In this document: positions 25,207-37,467 of the stretch, piece after piece
How the letters are laid out: each line of letters opens with the position of its first letter
How positions within the stretch are numbered: the stretch's first letter is position 1
Assembly: GCA_016758965.1 (NCBI GenBank)
Contig: JAEPRB010000168.1
Coordinates: forward strand, 24,616 to 88,615
DNA from: Circinella minor
Lineage: Eukaryota; Mucoromycota; Mucoromycetes; Mucorales; Lichtheimiaceae
Length of the DNA: 64,000 nt
Direction of reading: 5' to 3'
The notes under the pieces: generated by a model
What the model saw: only the letters and a program-made list of their open reading frames with translations
What the model was told of the DNA's origin: nothing
The model's database searches: none
Made by a program: the position numbers and the translations under genes

Positions 25207-26470
25207 ATGTATTCACCGACTCAGCAGCAATTTAATTCAGACGCACAGCAGCAACATGAACAGGGGCTTCATCCGGCATCCATCGATATTCATAATAGCG
25301 ACAGTAGTGATGGACCAATGCATAGTGATGCCTCACCCGCAACTATAGGTGCTGTTCCTGTTAGAAGCAATACCGCAGCATATAATACTTCGACTTCCTC
25401 ATATAGTTTTGGAGCAGCCTCACTAGCCATGAGCCCCCCTTCAACTTCTGGTGCACGAGGTATTCCATTCGGTGAAACTAATTCACACAATTGGTTCGGT
25501 ACAAGTATGGATTCTGTCGGTTCGTCATTCGGACAATCACCACCGATCTTTAACGGAGGCCCAACACCAATAGAAGGACGTAATGACTTAATTGTTTCAC
25601 CTTCGACATCAACAAGTCAATTAGATGGACTTACTACTGGAGAAGAAGACGAGACACAACAACGAAAGTAAGAAAATTCTCTTTTCCTTGTGTGATAGCA
25701 TACTTTTAAGGGGGTGAACAGTTGATCTAACGCTAAAAATCTTATCTATTAGTTTGCAGGAAATGTTTGAAAAACGACGCCGACGTCGAGAGTCACATAA
25801 CGCAGTCGAGAGACGAAGACGGGATAATATTAATGAACGAATTCATGGTAGACATATAAAGCATTTTGAATGAACGATTTAAGAATCAAGTAGTTAATCA
25901 ATATGTTATACTATCTTAGAATTATGCCTATTGTTACCAGATCACCTGTTAGAAACAGCACCTACAAGTTCAAATGTGATGTCTGTATCTACTGGTCAAA
26001 GTGGTGGAAACACTCGAGCCATTAACAAAGGAACCATCCTTAAACTATCTGTGGATCATATAAAAGAGCTTCAACTCGAACTAACACGGTATCAAGAAAA
26101 GATCAGAGAGTTGGAAAATAAGATTGGTGGTTCTAAAATCGAAGCAGCAACAACATCCACTGCAATAGGAAAGCCAGAAATGGTAGTAAGCTTCAATAAT
26201 ACAACAGTATCAGCGAATGATTTCATTGGTAATAATCGTTTCCATCAACATCAGCCACAGCAGCGACAATCGCAATCCCAACCTCACCCAACTTCTTCTT
26301 CTTCATTACTTGCACATCATAGCCAGCAACAGCAGCAACATAACACGTTAGGACATGAAGCTATTCACCTTGTGGGTTCATCACAAAGAGACCGAATGAA
26401 CTCCATCCAGTTCCAACAGCAGTTTGGTAATTTACATATTACACCTGATGAAATGACAAGGCAACATTAA
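25207..26470 (+). CDS. bHLH transcription factor, E-box (class B) type
   Basis: Exons 25207-25667, 25753-25847 and 25920-26470 give 368 residues. The N-terminal 150 residues are Ser/Gln-rich and likely disordered. The basic region, encoded by the small middle exon, reads RRRRRESHNAVERRRRDNIN; H169, E173 and R177 sit in the spacing that reads CACGTG half-sites. Helix 1 (ERIHELCLLLPDHLL) is followed by a loop of about 30 residues, then helix 2 (KGTILKLSVDHIKELQLEL) and a short leucine-zipper-like coiled coil. The C terminus is Gln/His-rich. The layout is closest to USF/MITF/TFE-like and fungal CBF1-like proteins; the exact orthologue is not clear. An in-frame ATG at 25096 would add a hydrophobic leader unlikely in a nuclear protein, so 25207 was chosen. 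Confidence 0.85.
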
Positions 26471-26719
26471 AAAGCATATTACTATTCCCATTATCAACAC
26501 TTTGTTTCTGTTCTACTATTATTTTAATCACAGTACTATTTTATTCTTTTTCTGTAAATCATTATCTCTCCAATAAGTGTTACATAGTAACATCACGATT
26601 ATCAATAAACAAAAAGTCAAAGTGACCAATCATTTATGCAATTTTTTTTTAATTTTTTCTTCTTGTGCTCGGTCTTTTTAAAATAAACACGTAAACTGAA
26701 CAAGAAAAAAAGAAATACT

Positions 26720-28899
26720 ATGATTTACTTACCACAGATTTGTCCACAACCTGATTGGCACAATCTTATTCCTGAAATTAGTGACCACAGTACTACGGAT
26801 ACGTCATTTTGGGTCTCTAGTTATCGCAAAGGTAAATCAAACTCTTCTGAGGAAAGCGGATCCCATTTATTTTTCCAGAATGGCGAGACAACGAATTTTT
26901 TTTGGCCTTGTGACTGAATTTAATGTTGAGTTTAAGAATAACCGGGCCAACATTTATATATTAGGTTATACTTCTATTCATGGGAGTGTTAAAGTGGATC
27001 GAGTTCCAGGAGCTCATAAAGTAGACATTAAAGGCCAAGACGGGATCGACGTAGAATATATTAATTCGGTAATCAAATTATCACATACTTATGGATGCGT
27101 CGATTGTTATATTTGCATATTAATTATAGGTAATAAAACTTTAAATGTTATATAGAGAACATTGAAGGTTTCCTGTACACAAATTGGTGCTAAAGATATT
27201 ACAGTTTATGCACCTCGAAAAGAATGGAAAGCATCGCTCAGTAAACCTGTGAGTAGTGACAACATCAAAAAAATATGAAAGCTTACATATCTAATTGTCA
27301 AATGCCTTTTTTTTATTTGCACATATAGATTCTTGCAATTGATGTATCATCTGATAATCGATTATATGCTTATACTCAAGAACAACATATCATTGTTGCA
27401 TCAGTGCAACAAGAAGGTGAAACTCAGGTACTATGATATATATTACTTTATCCTAGCTATCGAGCTCTAAAAAATAAATGTAGATGATAATGAAAGGTCA
27501 CCTTTCAGACGTGACCACAATTCGATTTTTCCCAAGCAATCAAGGTATATATGGAAATAATTCAATTGGTATTACGAGAAAAGAAAGACTAATACTAGTA
27601 TCTGTCTTTTTTTCTTCAAGTTCTTTTGAGCGGTGGATCAGATTTCCAAGCGAAAATATGGTCAGTTCAAGATGGAAGTAATCCAGTGACACTTACTGGT
27701 CATACTGCTGGTAATTTACTCTAGCTTGTTTCTATTTTATCTTACTTTTCGAACGAGAGAAGAAAGTTATGTGTGTCAGTGCGATTAATTTAGCATACAT
27801 ACGTATATAGGGATTACCGATTTGGCTATTGTATCAGTAGGAAGAAATGTATTAAGTATGTATAAAAATTTTGCTATACATGAGTGCTTGAATCATAGTA
27901 TGGAGGACCTAGATGTATTGACATTTTATATATTTCATTGTTATGTAGCGTCGTCAAGAGATGGTACTGTTCGATTATGGCATTGTGGTAACTATGATCT
28001 TTCACTATTATGGATTTCTTCGTAAGCATTATATTTGCTAATTAGGATTCTATAGGAAGCGGTACAACTTTAAGTGTGCTTGGAAACTATCAGGTTCCCG
28101 TGACAAAGATGATACTGATAACGTTACCAAGCAGTTATAAACCTGGAGATCCAACTCAGCTTGGTAAGAGTTTTGTGAATTATTGTACTACATAGTATCC
28201 AAGTAACCGTAAGAATATTCAAAGAAACACATTTTCCCCTTCGTGAAATGATTAGATGAACGTGAAGTCGAAACAAATGATAAAGTGATCCTTGTTGGTT
28301 TGAATGATGGAACTGTTAGAGGTATTCATCTGGGAACAAAAGAAGAGGTATATATAAAATTTCCATACCTTCGGTGATATTAAATAGTTTTGTCTACTGA
28401 CGACGAGTTATATGCTTAGATTTTTTCTGTCGAAACAAATGCGACTAAAGTGTCAGCCCTACAATATGACCCAGATACTGAAATTATACTAGTTGGCGGT
28501 GAGAATGGTGTAGTACAAGTATATCAATTATCCAACTTGAAGAAACCACGTCTTGAATGGCAACGGTCAGATCATGCAGTAACTGGACTTGTGATCCAAC
28601 AAACGAACAATGGTGAACTAATTCCATATGTGTCTACTGGTATGTTTATCAAAAAACATATATCTTTTATGGGAACAAATAATAATAATATGAAATAAAT
28701 TAAATTCTATATAGCGGATGGAAATGTATATTCTACCAGCAGTATCGTGTATGCAATTCAGGAACAGAGCAAGCTTACATTATCAGCTGAGTATTCTGGA
28801 AATGAACTTGAATCTATTAGTGATATAACAATGATGAAAACCACAAACAAACAACAATTGTTATGCTGTAATCGCGAAGGATATATCAAGATTTATTAA
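26720..28899 (+). CDS. RPN14: WD40 proteasome assembly chaperone PAAF1/RPN14
   Basis: Binds the Rpt ATPase ring and helps build the 19S regulatory particle. Twelve small exons (26720-26831, 26965-27068, 27156-27248, 27329-27427, 27484-27544, 27621-27710, 27811-27855, 27949-27987, 28056-28163, 28256-28347, 28420-28639, 28715-28899) give 415 residues, close to human PAAF1. The strongest family blocks are VLLSGGSDFQAKIWSVQDG, GITDLAIVSVGRN and SSRDGTVRLWHCG, WD-repeat blades that line up with PAAF1. The N terminus carries the PDW segment, and the last blade ends in LLCCNREGYIKIY. Exon 8 is only 39 bp. It ends about 120 bp before the convergent UTP16 gene. Confidence 0.92.
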
Positions 28900-29017
28900 G
28901 TAGAGGATGGTGATGACAGTATTATAATAATAAAAAATGGGATGCGCTTTGTTTTTCCTTGTTCTTGTTATTGGTTTGTTTTAAATATGCAAAAAAAAAG
29001 GAGGGAAGAATAAATAT

Positions 29018-29852
29018 TTATCTGCGTCGAAACTGTGATGCAGCTTTTCCAACTATTCCTTCGCTCCGTTGTAACAAAGCAGATTTTCTTGGTAAATCTT
29101 TTTTGTACAAACTATGTTTATCCTTGAAACTTTTGAGTTCCTGGTCCACTGCTGGCGCCCGTGGACGCTTGCTCAGAACTTTGACTGTATATTCGCCTAC
29201 TTGTCGTACACCAGTCTGTGTTTTTCGCTTCTTACGTTGATCTTTTTCTGATTGTTCTGTGTCATTGTCTACTTCTACTAATAATCGTTCAAGATCCTCT
29301 GCTTTCAAATGATTCTTTTTTGTCTTTTCTTCCTCTGCTGCTTGTACCAAAAGTTCTTCTGGTAAAAGCTCGGCATTATCTTCTTCCGTCAATTCTGCCA
29401 TTTTATTATCTTCTTCTTCTTCTCCTTTTTCCCCAACATCTTGCTGTTTTCGTTTTTGTTCTCGTCTGCTGCCTTGCTTTTGTTCTCTTAATCGCTGTTC
29501 ACGTTGTCGCCTTTTATCCTTTTCTTCTGCAGCTGCACTATTTAACATTTTTTTTAAAAGAAAAGAACAATTGATCAGATCTAATCGAGAATCTTTTAAC
29601 TTTTTCTCTATCTTCTTTTTTCATGTTATCAGCATTAAAATTTTACCGTGCTAATAATTCTTTTTGAGTTTTTTGAGCTTGTAAAATAAAATCTTTGGCC
29701 GATGTTGCCGAGATAGCTTCTGGAGCTTCATCGTCCGAATCACTTTCTGAATCGTTAACAATTTTCTGGATCAGCTTCTCTTCTTTAGCAATGTCTACCG
29801 ATGCGGTAGATCCAACGGCTTCGCCTTCTTCGTCAAAAAGGATTTTCGGCAT
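29018..29852 (-). CDS. UTP16: U3 snoRNA-associated protein UTP16/BUD21 family
   Basis: Component of the small-subunit processome that matures 18S rRNA in the nucleolus. Two exons, 29852-29647 and 29537-29018, give 241 residues. The N terminus reads MPKILFDEEGE; then comes the acidic DSESDSDDEAPEAIS block that marks the family, a long highly charged Arg/Lys/Gln/Glu coiled-coil region, and a conserved C-terminal VKVLSKRPRAPAVDQELKSF segment ending in a basic tail (QFRRR). An upstream in-frame ATG at 29909 adds residues without family match, so the MPKIL start is preferred. Very low complexity makes the call a family-level one. Confidence 0.75.
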
Positions 29853-31669
29853 GGTGTAGGAGGGAATACAATAAATAGATCGTTTTGTATATATGCAAAA
29901 ACAAAACAATTAAAACAAAAACCAAGATTTTTTTTCTGAGATGAATTTTCGAATGTGTGACCTTTTTATTGAATTTAGTAGTGAAAGTTTAAGAATGCAT
30001 AAAACTTATAATAATATATTTTATTTTTTATCAATAAATAAAAAGTCTATGTAGCTGGATATCCGCCGTTACTCCTTTTAACTAAGAGTGTCGTAATAAG
30101 TTAAATGGGTCTTATATATACATCCTACAATGAATTTTTTTAACAAGGGACTCGCTACAGAACCCGATTTATAATTTTCAAAGATATGTAAACAACAATC
30201 TAACGTAAGAATATCATTTCCGCTAGTTATACATTATCTATACAACCATTACTAATACGTAGGTCTCAAAAATCCATATGTACGTATAAAACTAATGTCA
30301 TCCCATAAATACATCTACACTAGTCGAACCATCTACGATTAGCGTTACCTAATATTAATGATAAGTCATCATTGTTATAGGCAATACCGTGTACAGTATT
30401 ACATTCAGCGAAATGATAATGATTTTTCAATATGTACTTACACGAAGTGCTAAATATTTCCAAAAAAGGACATAAATTGCAATCAAAATATATTCAGTAT
30501 TGACATAATGCTAATAGGTATTCGGCCTAAATAACACCAATCAAATATTATCATGATTTTTTGTAATACGCACAATAAGTTTTCTCAATTGAATTCCACT
30601 AAATTTTAGTCTCGTTACAGTAACTACGTAGTATAGTTTATTAATATTTTTGTATGTTTACTTCTATGACCCATTTCCTTTCATTTTCATTTACGTATTA
30701 TTTATTCTATATTGTTCAACCTTCCAATTGACTTCCGAAAATCATATGCACAGAAGTAGTAAAATAATTATAAAAGAAAAGAAAAGACAATAAATAAAGA
30801 GGCATCTTTTTCAATTCAAAAATTTTAAACAAGAAAGGATCATCCCCTAACTTTACGCGTGACAGTATGAACACCTGCAAGTATAGAGCAATGAAGTATT
30901 TAGGTAGAGAACTTTTTTATAGTCTTACATATGTACTACTATATATATATGACTTCTGCATTTTTGATAATGATACTGTTGGGGTAGCATATAGTTTATC
31001 AATGTTATGTTATTATATAGGTATGCTTGTTATTTAGGTACGTACCAATCATTGACAGCAAGTTGCGTATGTGACACTGTGTACAAAATTACATAGTGAT
31101 AAAAATAATAGTAATAATAATAATAATAATAATGAGTATATAAACATATTAGTGAGATGTCTTCTCTGTCTTTTCTTTTCTTTTTATGCAATAGAATGTG
31201 GATGTACTTATCACAGTCGTAGAGATTATCTTTAATAGTAGCTACTACGTAAATGTGACATGAGTTAAAAAATGGAATAAATCTCCTTCAACCTATGTCA
31301 TCTTCGATATGGTGTTGTGACACTTTTTTCATTTCAAAGTTCTACGTAGTCTCCAGTTTTTTTTTTATCAAATGTATTATAACATTCTTCTGTGCCATGG
31401 AAGTCATTATGAAATTAGCAAAGGATATTCTGTTAATATATATCCAGTATGGTTCCCGCCATCACTATTTTTGTAAATATATTATATGTATGCCAAAGTC
31501 GACTTGGGTCTGTGGATGGACGAAGGTTTAAAATTAGCAGTAGTATTAAAAAGTTATATCATATTCACCTGACGTTCAATCAGTCATTCAATTGGTAAAT
31601 TTTTCGATAACGTGTAATGCAGTTTCAATATGCTATTGGATATATAGTACAATTATGTAGTTATTATTT
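29853..31669. other. Intergenic, gene-poor
   Basis: About 1.8 kb, AT-rich, with a short ATA microsatellite near 31110. Open frames are short and lack family features. Probably includes the UTP16 promoter at its left end. Confidence 0.5.
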
Positions 31670-32127
31670 GGGACTTGCTACGGACACCCCATATTTTGCT
31701 TACGGACACCCCACAAATAAACAGTTATCAAATAAGTTCTTAGACCATATAAACTATAGTAATAGCGTTGTCAACACCAATAGCGCTTGTTTGACCGCTC
31801 ATATGTAACATTAAAAGTATATATGATTCCTTTTTTGTCTTGCTTTCATAAGGCCCACAATTCCCACTTGTGTACACAATGAATATAGTAAGAAACCATA
31901 AGAAATATTGATTGCTATTATAAAAAGTCGAGCTGATAATATAAGCTTTATAAACATTTATAAGTCGTATAACGATAATAGCTGTATAGATAGTGTATAA
32001 ATGGCTGGATACGATGTGATTATATCAATTTGTTGTGTGCCCTTGAAAAAATATAAAAGTGGGGTCTCCGTAAGTGAGATGAAATTACTTAATATAGTAT
32101 GATTTTGGGGTGTCCGTAGCAATTCCC
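31670..32127. mobile_element. MITE with Mutator-like (MULE) features, 458 bp
   Basis: Terminal inverted repeats: left GGGACTTGCTACGGACACC (then CC), right end the reverse complement of GGGAATTGCTACGGACACC (then CC), 20 of 21 identical. A second inner inverted pair, CTTACGGACACCCCAC at about 31701 and its near copy in reverse at about 32058-32074, differs at one base. The element is flanked on both sides by an exact 9-bp direct repeat, TTATTATTT (31661-31669 and 32128-32136). A 9-bp duplication with G-rich termini fits MULE transposition. It has no coding capacity, so it is non-autonomous. The perfect target duplication points to fairly recent insertion. Confidence 0.85.
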
Positions 32128-32727
32128 TTATTATTTGATAGAGTATATCAGCATTTTGTTGGTTAAAACGTGTCGGTATCTCAATATTTTTTCCACGTTA
32201 TGTGAGGAATTTTGTCATATCTGATCGTCTGCGAAGAATGCCTTACAATAGTGCTTTGCTTGCTAATATATTTTTATTGAAGTTTCATATATGTACTTAT
32301 AACAATGGGTGTAATGATAATGTCTGTCAACATTGTTATCAACTACGTATAATTAATACTTCATTTTTTCAGACCTCGGTTTCCCTATTACGTAAACCTT
32401 GGTGACTAATTCTTTCCTTTTTCAAATATAGAAAATAGATGGATTGATGTATGTATGCGTTACTTATCAGCGCTATTTGCTGCTCTTTTTACTTCGTACA
32501 TCCTACGACGGTCTATGGAAGTTTGGACCCCGGAGACACTTTTAATTTTTTTATGAGGGGGTATTGTGTGAGAGGTGGGTTAGCCATTATACTTGGGTTA
32601 TGTCGCATAAACTAGCTGATGTAACATTTATCAGACTAACCAATTATATCAACTGTTGAATAAATCAACACCACAACCCTCCTCCGCAACCAAATGCTGT
32701 TTTTCAGCACTTAAAAGCACGGTTGCG
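32128..32727. other. Intergenic, promoter side of the CUE2-like gene
   Basis: Contains the right copy of the MITE target duplication and about 590 bp of AT-rich spacer. A 67-codon frame at 32202 has no recognisable features. Confidence 0.45.
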
Positions 32728-34682
32728 ATGGGACGCCTTCAAGATAATCAATATGGTTCAATAAAGAGACCGGATCGAATAAAAACTGAACAATCCAATG
32801 TTAGAGATGAGCTTCAGGTAATGAATAGCTAATTTATCAAAGTTTGAGTTACTTTATCCTTCACTTTGCTAAATTGACCGAGAACAAAAAATACAAAAAT
32901 AATAAACCCCCAAGTCAAGATTTTGTCCACCACTGGATCCAGCATTAATCGACGCAATTTGGAACGATGGTAAACGATATGACAACTGTATTGAAATTCT
33001 AACTGAACTTGCTCGTGAAGCAAGTAAAGTAAATGATTACACCGACTTAAACGCAGGTGCCCATGACCTACAAGGAAGCGTGACATCATCGGATGACTAT
33101 GACGATGACCAAAGCGATGATGCAGAATCACAACAAAATTTAGAGTTTCTAATGGTTTGCTTTCCAAACGTTGATCGACAAGCACTTCTTACCGTGCTAC
33201 AAGAGCAAGACAACAACATTGAAAGAGCAACTGATATTTTGCTTAACGACGTTTTTCTTGAATCAGATTTACCACCAGCGAAAAATAGCACAAGTAGTTT
33301 AAACGGTGATGATGAAGAATTATCATACCGAGAGGCACTTCGATTAGATCAAATCGAAAAGAGAAAGGCGAAAAAGAAGGCCGATAAAAAGGACAAAGGG
33401 GTTATATGGTCCACAGGGAACCTTCCCTATGCATCAACAACTGACCAGTATTTAGATGAGGATAACTCAGCAGCAGCAACAACAACAACTGCAAATGCAT
33501 GGAAGCAGTACGATGGACATGTAAAGAATATAAGAAAAGCATTCCCAGCAACAGCTCCATCGACGATTCTCGGATGTGTAAAGACTTGTCGAGGAAACGT
33601 AATAGCGGCTGTACGGGAACTTATGAGAAAAGATACACGTTTGAAACCGATGTTCCATTGGACGACTATGAGTGAATTGGAACAACTTGAACATGCCTTG
33701 AAGAAAATAATTGTTGATCGGCCACCAGAAGAAATATATCGTATTGCTACAGGTGTTATCATTTCAGAAAGGTCAGATACAACAAAGCCGACAGTAGAGA
33801 AGATGACACAGATCGGATGTGATTTCGCTTTGACATTTGACCGAGAGCAACAAGAGTTAGCAGAACGCATGGCTTTACTGAAATTGAAAAAGTTCAACGC
33901 AGTACCAGATTTACCTGCTGTACCGGAATATCTTTTAATCGACAACGCTGACACATACAGCGAGGATGACCCAATGACCTGCCGCGAGAAAGCAAGTGAC
34001 CTTATTATGGAACGGAATAATCTTTACCGTAAAGCGGCAGAAGCTTATAGAAGAACGAAAAACAAAGGACCTGGGGAAGGTGGTGTTGCTTTTTATTATT
34101 CTGATGAAGTAGGTTATTAATCTTTTGATAAAAAAGATGAATGGGCAACGGAATGAGTGTATACCACTGACGTTAAACAATTATTTATCTGATAGGCGCG
34201 GCAATTAGACACTCAAGCTAAAAATTGGAATCTGAAAGCGGCCCGTGCCCTTGTACGAAAGGAGAGGTACTTCATACTTTTCATCTTGCATATTATGTTT
34301 CTAAAAAATATATACGTATGTATGTAATTATAGGTTACGAGAGCAAGATGACCATTTAGTAGATTTACATGGCCTCACAGTAGCTGAAGCCAAAATCCTC
34401 ATACAAGAAGGCGTAAATCAATGGTGGTCTCGTAGTCAGATGCAAATAGGTATATAAACAATCGAAATTTTTAGCTTCAATAATTTTCAAAGCCGCTAAT
34501 TTTGGTAATTAGGACGGAAGGGAATAAAACCACTCAAGATTGTAACAGGCGTTGGCAGACACTCTGAATATGGTGAATCCAAATTACTACCCAGTGCGCT
34601 CAAGCTGCTAAAAAAGGAAGGATGGAGGATTGAGACACCTTATCCTGGATGTATATTGGTGAAGGGAATATGCGCAACATAG
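32728..34682 (+). CDS. CUE2: CUE and Smr domain endonuclease, CUE2-like
   Basis: Exons 32728-32817, 32915-34108, 34196-34266, 34334-34449 and 34513-34682 give 546 residues. Two CUE-type ubiquitin-binding helices are visible (LEFLMVCFPNVDRQALL at about 105-143 and IRKAFPATAPSTILGCV at about 232-270), then a DUF1771 helix hairpin (YRKAAEAYRR ... NWNLKAARALVRKE) and a C-terminal Smr domain with the VDLHGLTVAEA and IVTGVGRHS motifs. This layout matches yeast Cue2, which cleaves mRNA at collided ribosomes in no-go decay; the DLHG histidine and the TGxGxHS loop of Smr nucleases are intact. The acceptor at 32914 was chosen because it alone keeps frame from the first exon; the first exon is the least certain part. 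Confidence 0.88.
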
Positions 34683-34812
34683 ACAATTATATATCATATT
34701 TTATATATTTTAAATTAATTACTATTTTATCGATAATTTATACATTTTTTAGTGTTATTATAATCTATTATTAATAAAGATTAAGTTATCTGTCAATATA
34801 GTGTGTGATTAT

Positions 34813-37070
34813 ATGTTATGTTCAAGTTGGTAAGCTAGCAAAGTAGTAAAGAAATCACTGTTCAAGGGTTCACAGGTGGATCCAACAGCAATGACAATAT
34901 TGACATTTTACGGCAGCGTGACAACATTTTACACAGTGAAACCAAGCGACCGGATTTGAAATCCGCAGTTTTCGAGTTTCCAAAAAAAAAAACCTTTATG
35001 AAGCGAAAACGAATCAATAGCAAAGACCAAGAATCAACCAGATCAAATTCAAGAAGCATCAGGCACTATTTTAATAATTCTACCACTACTGAAAAAGCTT
35101 CAACTATTGTAGATCAGTTCGAACGTAATCTTGATTGTGCTGTTAAACTATCGCTCTTGGAAACCAATAGCAACCTTGACGACCCGACAGACATCTCTAA
35201 TACACAAATTGCGACTGTAAATAGCCCCACGTATTTGGAGGATCAACATCAGTTAGGCGATTCCTTAAATCAGTGCCCTATATGTGGCATCTTATTTGGT
35301 AAAGAAATTGATCCCAATCGCCATATTAATAGTTGTCTCGATGATTTCGAACGCCATGATTCGCCAAAAGAAAAAAAAGACAGTATTACACCGGAGCCTG
35401 TAACGACTCTTGCAACAAAAACTCAAAATAAGGCTGAATCATCATCTAGTACTGCACTACAACTGCTTCCGAATAGACCCACGCGCGGGAGGTACGAAAG
35501 TTTAAACGATAAGGAAACACCCAGTAATAATGATCAAAAGAAAGCTTCCTCGCCAAGCAAAAGGGCGAAGAGAAAATGCCCATTTTATAAGTGGATCCAA
35601 GGTAAAAGAACAAAAAAGTAATATATGTACTATCAAATGATTTTTGATGGCCGGAAGGGTTTTACGCTCACACGTAAGTTATTAGGAATACCTTTCGTTG
35701 TCGATGCGTTTTCATATGGAAAAATTGAAAAATGTGAAGGGTATTTTTTGTCTCACTACCATAGCGACCATTATCATGGATTGTCATCATCGTGGAAACA
35801 TGGGACAATCTATTGTTCAAAAATCACAGCAAACTTTCTACGACAAGAACTTGACATTAATAAGAAGTATATCGTTGCACTTCCAATGGATCAAGATTAT
35901 GCTTTGAATAGTTTCGTCAATGTATGTCTTATTGACGCTAACCATTGTCCTGGTTCTGTATTATTCTTATTCAAGGTTTTTAGGTCTGACGGATCTACTG
36001 TTCGTCACCTTCATACTGGTGATTTTCGTGCAAATCCACGCATGTGTCTACACCCATTGATCCGACAACCGGAAAATGATATTCTGGATACTCTTTATCT
36101 GGATACAACATATTTAAATGGTCAATATTCATTTCCAGCTCAGGAAGATGTGATAAAAGCTGCATGTGATTTAGCTGAACGATGCGTGTCCGGTGAACAA
36201 GGCAAAAACAAGTCCAAATGGTTATATGGATGGTTGGGAAAAATAGATAGGGGTAATAGTGATGATAAGATGTCCACTGACAGCGTGACAAAAAAGACAA
36301 ATAGCAAAGTATTGATTATTGTTGGAACCTACTCTATTGGAAAAGAAAAGTTATTCTATCGTATGTATAGTAGTTAACAAAGTATCATATATATATATAT
36401 ATATATCTACGCCATCATATTAAAATGATCAAAATATTAGACTTGGCCAAACGATTGAATACTAAAGTTTATGCAACCCCTACAAAACGAAGATTTATTA
36501 CTGCTCAAGAGAATAAACAGCTGGACTCTTTATTGACTGATGATCCTTTCAAAGCACAAATCCATCTATTTCCGATGGGACAAATTCAAGAAGAGGTAGG
36601 CTGTAAAAACTGATTTACTAAGGTTAATGATATATGTAATAAAGCTGACCAAGCAATTATAGCGACTTTCCTTGTATCTGAAAAGCCTTTCACCTCATTT
36701 TACATCAGCTATTGCTTTTCGTCCCACTGGGTGGACTTTCAAGAAAAGTTCCCCAGCAATATCATCATTAGCAACTGCTCCCTTGGAACAAATCACATCC
36801 CCGCCAGTGGACCGAATAGTCGTTTTAAACCCACAAAAATCCTCTATTGACACAATCAAGGTATATGGGGTTCCTTACTCTGAACATTCCAGTTTTCGCG
36901 AACTCGCATCTTTCATTGCTAGCCTTGATGTACGACGGATCATACCCACTGTCAATGTGGGAAATGAAGTGAGTCGTCAAAAAATGGGTGCAATATTACA
37001 ACGCTGGCAAAATGAGAAAAAGAAAAAGGGCATTCAACTAGTTTCATATCCAGCAGAAGAACATTGGTAA
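34813..37070 (+). CDS. PSO2: DNA crosslink repair nuclease PSO2/SNM1
   Basis: 5'-exonuclease of the metallo-beta-lactamase/beta-CASP family that acts in interstrand crosslink repair. Exons 34813-34829, 34889-35601, 35686-36360, 36441-36595 and 36663-37070 give 655 residues. A UBZ4-type zinc finger (QCPICGILFG ... RHINSCLD, about 135-157) binds ubiquitin in relatives. The catalytic region starts at CPFYKWIQGIPFVVDAFSYG; metal ligands are in SHYHSDHYHG (H267, H269, D271, H272), DANHCPG and HTGDFRANP, and beta-CASP motifs follow, ending in VPYSEHSSF. The junction 35601/35686 was set because it restores the family block. The first exon (17 bp) is inferred only from phase; its ATG is uncertain. 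Confidence 0.9.
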
Positions 37071-37467
37071 TGTATAATCCATCCCTTTTAATGAGACGCA
37101 CAGTATGTAATTATTCAGATATTCTCTTTCTCAAACATTTTTAACTATGTACATTCCGTTAAAATAAATATCTGTGAGCCGACATCCATCATTATATATA
37201 TATATAAACAAAAAAAAAAGAGTTTTCTGAAATTCATGACTGAATCCTATATTTGTTAAAATATGGCCTTTTTGAACTGTGGTACGAAAATGCTCTTAAG
37301 CATCTCATCATGAGATTCGCAAAAAAAAAAAGAAAAAATATATATAAATGTATCATGGATCCAAGATCATTTTTATATTCAAATCTTTTTTACAGGTCAT
37401 TTTAAAGGTATGCTTTATTGAAAGCCATGTAGTTTTCTTTTACATATCGTTAGCAGATTATACCGAT
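37071..37467. other. Convergent 3' spacer PSO2 / CWC2
   Basis: About 400 bp between two stop codons on opposite strands; likely both 3' UTRs. Contains a (TA)n tract near 37193 and poly-A runs. No gene. Confidence 0.6.

Noticed and set aside
31295..31531. 78-codon hydrophobic frame left of the MITE
   Set aside because: No start context, intron structure or family resemblance; typical of chance frames in AT-rich DNA.
34836..34888. PSO2 start by direct reading upstream of 34889
   Set aside because: The frame meets a TAG at 34836 with no ATG, so a short upstream exon was preferred; its exact ATG remains uncertain.
15010..37070. A DNA-repair gene cluster (REV1 and PSO2)
   Set aside because: The two genes are about 16 kb apart with unrelated genes between; proximity alone does not indicate a functional cluster.
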